This document shows positions 36,933-42,777 of a stretch of DNA of 42,777 bases, piece by piece. Positions within the stretch are counted from its first letter, which is position 1; the number at the start of each line of letters is the position of its first letter. Made by a program: the position numbers and the translations under genes. The DNA comes from an uncultured delta proteobacterium (GTDB lineage Bacteria; Desulfobacterota; WTBG01; CAIYCZ01; CAIRTM01): assembly GCA_903881505.1 (NCBI GenBank), contig CAIRTM010000046.1, positions 1 to 42,777 of the forward strand, read 5' to 3'. The notes beneath the pieces were generated by a model that was not told the DNA's origin, made no database searches, and saw only the letters and a program-made list of their open reading frames with translations.

Positions 36933-38669
36933 TCACTGCGTCAGGCGCGGCCCGCCTGCCGGGCCGTCTTTTGAGGGCTCCTGTTCAGATATGCTCTCAG
37001 CCCACATGCCTGCCTTGAGGTCCCGGGCACGATTGAGGGCTTCCTGAAATGCCTCGCGCCTGTCGTCCGGCACTCTGTTCTCATCCACAAGAGCCAGGCC
37101 CTGCCTGATCAGCTCGATCTGAACGTCCGCCCCCGACCGGTAGTACAAAGAACCGGCCAACATATCGCCGCGCACGTCGGCGGGGCTGTACTTCACGCGC
37201 AAGGGCTCTTTCGACAGCAGCGCCATGATCCCGGCGGCGGCCTGCGCCCGCCCCTCGGCGGGCAGCCTGATGCCGGCCGGCTGGACCGTGCAGCGCCTGC
37301 CTTCTACCTCCACCACAAAAACGTCTCCGTGTTCAGGCACATCCAGCAGCATGACCGGAAAGATCGAGACATACTGTATGCGGTTCTGAAACTGCTTCGG
37401 AATAGCGCCGCCTGCATTCGTCAGATTAAGCTCGTTGTCGGGCCCGGGATAGGCATACATCTTGACGGCCGTATCAGGCCAGCCCTCGGGCTTCGCGGCA
37501 GCGGCATCAGATGCAGGCACTTCCGGATCCTGCTCCGCCACTGCCTGCTCCTGGGCCGGGCCGTCTGGTTCAGGCGCGAGCTCCGGCTGCATTGCCGGGC
37601 CAGGCGCTGCGGGCGGCTCCGGAACGTCCACAGGGGGCCCGGCCGCAGCAGGAGCCTCTTGCAGCGGCATTTCCCGCTCCGTGCGCACCACCAGATAGTC
37701 ACGGCCGCCCTTCTGCTCATAGGCGCGTGCGAGCTCATCCGCCGGGCCGCGCTCCTCAAAGCCGCCCATCCTGACACGGTACAGGATTTTACCGTTGGGC
37801 GCCTCATAGCGGGCAATATAGGGCTCAAAACCCCTGGCGCGCACCTGCCCGGCATATTTTTCAGCCGATTCGCGTGTTTCACGCACGCACAGCTGCACGG
37901 TAAAAATATACCCGGCGGCTCCGGCTGCCGGACGGGCGGCTGGCCCTGCCGGGCCTACTGCCGGTGAACCCGCTGCGCGGCCGGGCGGCGAAAGAACAAC
38001 CAGGAAATCACCCTGCTCACGCTCGGTGTAGGAGCGCCCGGCCTGCTCTGCCTGCGCGCGGGTCGCATAGCTGCCGAAGCGGATCCGGTGCAGCATCTTG
38101 GCATCGCCCGGTTCAGGCTGCAGCACATAGGCCGGATAGCCTTTGCGCTGCAGATCTGCGGCAAGCGCCTGCGCGACAGAGCTCTCAGCTTTGGCAGCCA
38201 CCTGCACGGTATAAAACTCGCCCGTGCTCATCTGCGCCTGCCGGGGCTGGGTGCCCTGAGCGCCGGCGGACGCAGCGGAAGCAGGCTGCACGCCGGCGGG
38301 CCCGGGAAGCCGTTCCCGGGGATTCGCGGGCTGCACGCTGGAGCCGCCAGGCGGCGCGGCCTGCACCACGAAACATTCGCGCTGTTCCCTGCGCCGGTAC
38401 TCCCTGGCGGCCGCATCGGCCTCGGCGCGGTTCGCGAAACGGCCGAACCGGACCTTGTACACGACCCTGCCGCCTGATTCGGTCTGGCTTTCAAAATAGG
38501 CGTCATAGCCGTGGGCGCTCAGCCGGCTGACCACCGCCCGCGCGGCCGGCTCGAACGAAAGCGTCTCGGCCTGCACCGTATACTGCACAGCCTCTGCGGC
38601 AGCGGGCGCCGCACGGCAGCTCAGCGCCAGGAAGCACAGAACGAAAACGGCATTTTTTTTCAAAACCAT
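36933..38669 (-). CDS. Three SPOR domains, DUF4124-like segment and degenerate nuclease domain
   Basis: This is a 578-residue exported protein. After a signal peptide (about 1-25) come three SPOR domains (about 28-103, 151-226, 253-330), each with a TVQ start and an RVRFG-like strand; SPOR domains bind denuded peptidoglycan at division sites. A Pro/Ala-rich linker (about 335-395) follows, then a DUF4124-like patch (about 401-435: MYAYPGPDNELNLTNAG). A C-terminal region (about 445-557) resembles staphylococcal nuclease/thermonuclease (GDVFVVEVEG, then DVQIELIRQGLALV, then ALNRARDLKAGMW). The catalytic positions look lost: the region of the first Arg reads VQPAG, the D-x-P-E site reads IRLPA, and the second Arg (usually YGR) reads RGD. 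The start at 38669 is an ATG; GTG at 38711 adds 14 residues. Function unknown, probably cell-wall-associated. Confidence 0.7.
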   Translation of the reverse strand: MVLKKNAVFVLCFLALSCRAAPAAAEAVQYTVQAETLSFEPAARAVVSRLSAHGYDAYFESQTESGGRVVYKVRFGRFANRAEADAAAREYRRREQRECFVVQAAPPGGSSVQPANPRERLPGPAGVQPASAASAGAQGTQPRQAQMSTGEFYTVQVAAKAESSVAQALAADLQRKGYPAYVLQPEPGDAKMLHRIRFGSYATRAQAEQAGRSYTEREQGDFLVVLSPPGRAAGSPAVGPAGPAARPAAGAAGYIFTVQLCVRETRESAEKYAGQVRARGFEPYIARYEAPNGKILYRVRMGGFEERGPADELARAYEQKGGRDYLVVRTEREMPLQEAPAAAGPPVDVPEPPAAPGPAMQPELAPEPDGPAQEQAVAEQDPEVPASDAAAAKPEGWPDTAVKMYAYPGPDNELNLTNAGGAIPKQFQNRIQYVSIFPVMLLDVPEHGDVFVVEVEGRRCTVQPAGIRLPAEGRAQAAAGIMALLSKEPLRVKYSPADVRGDMLAGSLYYRSGADVQIELIRQGLALVDENRVPDDRREAFQEALNRARDLKAGMWAESISEQEPSKDGPAGGPRLTQ

Positions 38670-38852
38670 GGCCTGAGCCCGAACAATGCGTTGCCGATAC
38701 AGATCAAGCACTATACTATTTACAACAGGCGGCTTTCAAGCATTTTATGCGCCCGGCCGCCTGAGAGCGTGAGCGAGGCATATAAAAAACGCCGCGCAAT
38801 CATAGCTGTGGCCGCGCATGCCGCTGGCCGGCAGACAGCGCATATAAACACG

Positions 38853-38880
38853 TTGACTTTCAGTGCAGATAGGCTACAAT
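38853..38880 (+). promoter_or_regulatory. Sigma-70 promoter for the diguanylate cyclase gene
   Basis: TTGACT (38853-38858) and TACAAT (38875-38880) are separated by 16 bases; both boxes match consensus at five of six positions. The predicted transcript starts about 60 bases before the ATG at 38949. Confidence 0.6.
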
Positions 38881-38948
38881 TTTTGAAATCTTTACACCCT
38901 GTGTATATACACGCCACCACGCAACCACGTTCGAAACACACTATTGCC

Positions 38949-40403
38949 ATGCAGCAGGCGCGGGCTATCGTTCAGGAAATCGTTCAGGAAATCGAGCAGC
39001 GCGTTTTCGATCAGCCCCCGGATGAAACGCTGCATAAGCTTTTTGCGGATAAAAAACGCGAAATCCAGGACCGCATCGCGCTTGATTTCTCACGCGGCAT
39101 ACCCCATGCCCGTGTCGCCAGGATCAGGGAACTGCTGGGCAGCGAGTGCCTTGAATACCTCGACCAGAGCGGCTTCGGCCCCTTCGCCCGCAAAGGCAGG
39201 GACCGCATCGAGCGCATCTACCGGCACCTGGCCTGCGTTGCGGAAATGTACCGCTATTATGAGGCCGAAGCCGCACACTTCGCGCACAGGAACGGCTGCC
39301 TTGAAAAAATCAAAACCGAGCTGATCGAAGCCCAGATATCGCATGTCGACGAAGTGGAGCAGCTCGAAAAACGCCTGAAGACGCGGGAAATGCTGATCCG
39401 CCTGGTGCTGGAGCCCTTTGAGCAGGCCCTGTCCGAGATCATGGCCTTTCTGCAGGCAACCCAGCTCGAGGTCTTCCTCTTCGATGACGACCGGTTCCTG
39501 GCCCAGGAGCTGAAAACCGACGGTCACACATTCATCTACAACACGGGCGAAGAGAGCCTGCCGTCCCTGCCCGAAGCCGTCAGCGAACTGCGGTTCGATG
39601 AAGTGAAGGAAATCAGCCTGAATGTGCCGCTGAGCGTCGAGGACCGGCATATCGGCCATTTCCGCATAACCCGCCAGGCCGCCGAAGGCTTCGACCAGGA
39701 AGCCTGGAAAACGGACGTGACCATCGTGACCCCGGTGCTGGGACGCATCATCGAGGCCTACCGCAACAGCCATGAAACCAAGAAGATCTACATCGACGAT
39801 CTTACGCAGCTCTACAACAAGCGCAAGCTCAATGACCAGATGGGCAAGCTGTTCAAACAGTTCAAGCGCGGCGACAAACAGCTCTTCATCGTCATGATGG
39901 ATATCGACCGGTTCAAGTCGCTCAACGACAAGTACGGCCATCCCGTCGGCGATGAAATCCTGCGGCAGACCGCCGCGATCATAAAAGCGATGGTGCCCTA
40001 CGCCTACCGCTACGGCGGCGAGGAGTTTGCCGCGATATTCTACGGATACAGCCTTGAGGAAACCGTCGATGCCGTCGAAAAACTGCGTATCCGTATCGAG
40101 CAGACACCCTACTCCATCAGCGGTCAGGATTTCCACATAACCATGTCCGCGGGTATTGCCGAATTTGAGACGCACATGAATTCGGTCATGGATGCCATCG
40201 ACCATGCCGACCAGGCCCTCTACGCGAGCAAGCAGGACGGCCGCAACCGCACGACCTATTACGCCGATGTCAAGGACCGTCTGTCCGAAGACGCCTCACG
40301 GCTGCGTCAGGAAATGCTGCAGCTCAGGGACCGCCTGGAGCAGGTCCACGCCGAAAACAAGCGCCTTGCCGAACAGCTCAAAAAAACAAAAAAAAGCGCC
40401 TGA
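38949..40403 (+). CDS. GGDEF diguanylate cyclase with N-terminal helical/GAF-like domains
   Basis: This 484-residue cytoplasmic protein makes cyclic di-GMP from GTP. It has a helical region (about 1-145), a GAF- or PAS-like sensor region (about 150-272: LEVFLFDDDRFLAQ and FIYNTGEESLPSL), a linker helix, and a GGDEF domain (about 278-440) with DLTQLYNKR, MMDIDRFKSLND and an intact active site RYGGEEF (356-360). The RxxD inhibition site that would lie at 347-350 is absent (AMVP), so product feedback inhibition of the common kind is not expected. A basic coiled-coil tail ends the protein. No membrane helix. The start is inferred from codon 38949 and the promoter; its ribosome binding site is weak. 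Confidence 0.85.
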   Translation: MQQARAIVQEIVQEIEQRVFDQPPDETLHKLFADKKREIQDRIALDFSRGIPHARVARIRELLGSECLEYLDQSGFGPFARKGRDRIERIYRHLACVAEMYRYYEAEAAHFAHRNGCLEKIKTELIEAQISHVDEVEQLEKRLKTREMLIRLVLEPFEQALSEIMAFLQATQLEVFLFDDDRFLAQELKTDGHTFIYNTGEESLPSLPEAVSELRFDEVKEISLNVPLSVEDRHIGHFRITRQAAEGFDQEAWKTDVTIVTPVLGRIIEAYRNSHETKKIYIDDLTQLYNKRKLNDQMGKLFKQFKRGDKQLFIVMMDIDRFKSLNDKYGHPVGDEILRQTAAIIKAMVPYAYRYGGEEFAAIFYGYSLEETVDAVEKLRIRIEQTPYSISGQDFHITMSAGIAEFETHMNSVMDAIDHADQALYASKQDGRNRTTYYADVKDRLSEDASRLRQEMLQLRDRLEQVHAENKRLAEQLKKTKKSA

Positions 40404-40521
40404 TTCCCCTGCCGGCGCCGCCCGGCGGCCAAACCCCGCCCAGACGCCGCCCCGTCATCAGTACCCGCCGGACTTCGCAGGATCTGATTACGAACACCGG
40501 CGGAACCGCATGCCCGGGCGC

Positions 40522-40549
40522 TTGACTTGGGCGGACAAGTGCTTATATT
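40522..40549 (+). promoter_or_regulatory. Sigma-70 promoter for htpG
   Basis: TTGACT (40522-40527) and TATATT (40544-40549) are 16 bases apart, 58 bases before the htpG start codon. Both match consensus well. The CCCCTCT after the -10 box is too far from CTTGAC for a sigma-32 (heat-shock) promoter. Confidence 0.6.
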
Positions 40550-40607
40550 CCCCTCTGTAAAAAATGCAGCCGGTTCACACACAACGCACTGAAAGGTAAG
40601 GGCGGCA

Positions 40608-42485
40608 ATGTCAAAACACTCATTTGAAACCGAAGTCAACCAACTCCTGCAGCTGATCATTCATTCCCTGTACTCGCACAAGGAAATCTTCCTGCGCGAG
40701 CTCATATCAAACGCCTCCGACGCGCTCGACAAGCTCAAGCTGCTGACGCTGACCGATGACGCCTTCAAGGGCTATCAGCTGGACCCGCGCATCGATATCT
40801 CGTTTGACGACTCAGCCAAAACCCTCACGATCACCGACACGGGCATCGGCATGAGCGCCGACGACCTGATCGACCAGCTCGGCACCATCGCCCGCTCGGG
40901 CACGAAAAGCTTTATGCAGAAGCTGACCGGCGACGAGAAAAAGGACGCCAGCCTGATCGGCCAGTTCGGCGTGGGCTTTTACTCGGCCTTCATGGTTGCC
41001 GACCGCATCGAAGTCACCTCGCGCAGGGCCGGCACCGGACACGCCGCGCGCTGGGTCAGCGACGGCAAGTCCGACTATGAAATATCCGAGGCCGAGCGCG
41101 ACCGTGACGGCACAACCGTGGTGCTGCACCTCAATGAAAACGGCCGCGAATACGCCAGCCGCTGGAGCGTTGAAAGCATTATCAAAAAGTACTCAAACCA
41201 CATCGCCTTCCCCATCTACCTGCACTATGAGGACAGCCGCTTCGAAGGCGAAAAGGAACAGCGCACGGAGATCAAAGAGACCAGATGCGAGCAGGTGAAC
41301 GCGGCGACCGCGCTGTGGAAGCGCAGCAAGAAAGAGCTCAGCGACGAGGACTACCGCGAGTTTTACAAAACCATCGCGCACGATTCCGACGACCCCATGC
41401 TGTACGTGCACACACAGGCCGAGGGCACGCTCGAATACACCACCCTTTTTTATGTTCCGCTCAAGGCGCCCTTTGACATGTATCACGCCAATTACCGCGC
41501 AGGGGTGAAGCTCTACGTGCGCCGGGTCTTCATCACCGACGATGAAAAGGAACTCATGCCGAGCTACCTGAGATTCGTGCGCGGCATCATCGACTCCGAG
41601 GACCTGCCGCTGAACGTGAGCCGCGAAATCCTGCAGCAGAACAGGGTGCTGGCGAAAATAAAATCAGGCTCAGTCAAAAAGCTGCTTGAAGAGTTCGCCG
41701 AGCGCGCAAAGGACCGGGAAGCCTACGCCGCCTTCATCACCGAATACGGACGCCCGCTCAAGGAGGGCCTGTACCAGGACTATGAAAACCGCGAAAAGCT
41801 GCTCGAACTCGTGCGCTTTAAAAGCACCGCGGCCGAAGGCTACACCAGCCTTGCTGAATACAAGGAGCGCATGCAGCCGGAGCAGAAATATATCTACTAT
41901 ATAACCGGTGACAATGAACAGCTGCTGCGCACCTCGCCCCTGCTTGAGATGTACCGGCTGAAGAATATCGAAGTCCTGATCATGGACCAGGATATCGATG
42001 AGCTCGTCATACCCTCGGTGCATGCCTACAAGGAGGTAGAATTCCGCAGCATCAACCGCACGGATGCGGCCGAGGACCTGAAGACCGAACAGGACAGGGA
42101 ACGCGAGAAGGAAATCGAGCCGCTGGTTCAGCGCATGAAGACAGCCCTCGGCGATGATGTCAAAAACGTCAAGGCCAGCACCCGGCTGTCGGATTCGCCC
42201 TGCTGCGTCGTGGCCGACGAAAACGATCCCACCGTGCAGATGCAGACCATCCTGAAATCACTCGGCCAGAAAAACGTGCCGGAGTTCAAGCCGGTCCTTG
42301 AGATCAATCCCGCGCACTCGATCGTCAAAAAGATGGCCGATATCAAGGACGAGACGCTGTTTGAAGACATCAGCCGCCTGCTGCTCGAGCAGGCCCTTCT
42401 GATCGAGGGCGTACCGATCAAGGACCCGGCCAGTTTCGCCCGGCGGCTCAATGACGCACTGTCAAGGGCCCTGCAGGCCGGGTAA
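40608..42485 (+). CDS. htpG: Hsp90-family chaperone HtpG
   Basis: HtpG is the bacterial Hsp90, an ATP-driven dimeric chaperone in the cytoplasm. The 625-residue protein has an N-terminal GHKL ATPase domain with the FLRELISNASDALDK motif, DTGIGMSADDLIDQLGTIARSGTK and GQFGVGFYSAFMVAD lid motifs, a middle domain (about 230-490) with LNVSREILQQNRVL, and a dimerisation domain ending at LQAG. Length and motif order are as in E. coli. An AAGG-containing site precedes the ATG. Confidence 0.97.
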   Translation: MSKHSFETEVNQLLQLIIHSLYSHKEIFLRELISNASDALDKLKLLTLTDDAFKGYQLDPRIDISFDDSAKTLTITDTGIGMSADDLIDQLGTIARSGTKSFMQKLTGDEKKDASLIGQFGVGFYSAFMVADRIEVTSRRAGTGHAARWVSDGKSDYEISEAERDRDGTTVVLHLNENGREYASRWSVESIIKKYSNHIAFPIYLHYEDSRFEGEKEQRTEIKETRCEQVNAATALWKRSKKELSDEDYREFYKTIAHDSDDPMLYVHTQAEGTLEYTTLFYVPLKAPFDMYHANYRAGVKLYVRRVFITDDEKELMPSYLRFVRGIIDSEDLPLNVSREILQQNRVLAKIKSGSVKKLLEEFAERAKDREAYAAFITEYGRPLKEGLYQDYENREKLLELVRFKSTAAEGYTSLAEYKERMQPEQKYIYYITGDNEQLLRTSPLLEMYRLKNIEVLIMDQDIDELVIPSVHAYKEVEFRSINRTDAAEDLKTEQDREREKEIEPLVQRMKTALGDDVKNVKASTRLSDSPCCVVADENDPTVQMQTILKSLGQKNVPEFKPVLEINPAHSIVKKMADIKDETLFEDISRLLLEQALLIEGVPIKDPASFARRLNDALSRALQAG

Positions 42486-42606
42486 TCTTCAGCACGGCAG
42501 AATGATCTTTTTGAGCAACCGGACACACCTGCACTGATGTCGCCCAAAGGCTGCCGGATTAATAAATCCAGCCCGTGTGCGATACCGATATCAACGCAAT
42601 AAAAAA

Positions 42607-42627
42607 AGGGCCGCTTAAAGCGGCCCT
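42607..42627 (-). terminator. Terminator for the minus-strand gene at the right edge
   Basis: AGGGCCGCT / AGCGGCCCT (42607-42615 and 42619-42627) with a three-base TAA loop, preceded by seven A on the plus strand, so minus-strand RNA ends in a U-run. It lies about 43 bases past the stop codon of the partial gene at 42670. Confidence 0.85.
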
Positions 42628-42669
42628 GCCTGTGTTGCTACTCCTTGAGGCGAACTTTATACGGCGCGG

Positions 42670-42777
42670 TTACTCAACCTTGAAGTAATAATAGCCGGGG
42701 GTTCTGTACTGGCCCGCGCAGTCAGCCACGTCAAACAGCAGCTGGTACGTGCCGGCATCAAGGCTCTCTACCGGCAG
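42670..42777 (-). CDS. C-terminal end of an unidentified protein
   Basis: An open frame of 35 codons runs from the window edge to a TAA stop at 42670-42672. It encodes alternating hydrophobic and polar residues (GTYQLLFDVADCAGQYRTPG, then YYYFKVE), as in a beta-sandwich or Ig-like extracellular domain. A downstream terminator shows that it is the real end of a leftward gene. The family cannot be named from this fragment. Confidence 0.6.
   Translation of the reverse strand: MPVESLDAGTYQLLFDVADCAGQYRTPGYYYFKVE

Noticed and set aside
40521-40556. Heat-shock (sigma-32) promoter before htpG from CTTGAC and CCCCTCT
   Set aside because: The two boxes are 23 bases apart, too far for sigma-32; the same region fits an ordinary sigma-70 promoter.

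Overview
The window looks like chromosome from a Gram-negative bacterium of the Desulfobacterota (former Deltaproteobacteria) type. This is inferred from a Tol-Pal cluster, from the run xerC-hslV-hslU-argB-argD-argF-argG-argH-lysA-dapF on one strand, and from an octaheme c-type cytochrome. No rRNA, complete tRNA or CRISPR array is present.

Bases 1 to about 8,493 differ from the rest: by eye they are more AT-rich, and the gene content is accessory. From left to right they hold the first codons of a probable cation-efflux (CDF) transporter, a relic of an IS200-type transposase, a 65-residue membrane protein, an ICMT-like membrane methyltransferase, an orphan FkbH-type HAD protein, and a heavy-metal-type two-component system. 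Divergent from that system is a three-gene operon: a polytopic membrane protein, an exported flavodoxin-fold protein and a His-rich zinc-ribbon protein. The segment ends at 8,494-8,538 in an exact 3' half of a tRNA-Asp(GTC) gene, from anticodon loop to CCA, with no 5' half. I read this as the distal attachment site of an integrated element that lies to the left and continues past the window start.

Bases 8,539-24,110 are core-like. After an HsmA-family membrane protein and the octaheme cytochrome (HAO-like) comes a block of about 13 kb on the minus strand. Transcribed from right to left, it carries xerC, hslVU, the arginine genes argB, argD, argF, argG and argH, a fibronectin-III lipoprotein with an LptM-like N-terminus, lysA, dapF and a parvulin-type foldase. 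A 125-bp inverted-repeat element sits between hslU and argB.

Bases 24,300-31,028 run on the plus strand: coaD, an aspartate-type aminotransferase, then tolQ, tolR, tolA, tolB, pal and cpoB, the envelope-constriction system. Bases 31,045-38,669 return to the minus strand: an O-antigen-ligase-like protein with a TPR tail, a PQQ-type propeller lipoprotein, leuB, leuD, leuC, and a protein with three SPOR domains and a degenerate nuclease domain. The right end has a diguanylate cyclase, htpG, and the 3' end of an unidentified minus-strand gene.
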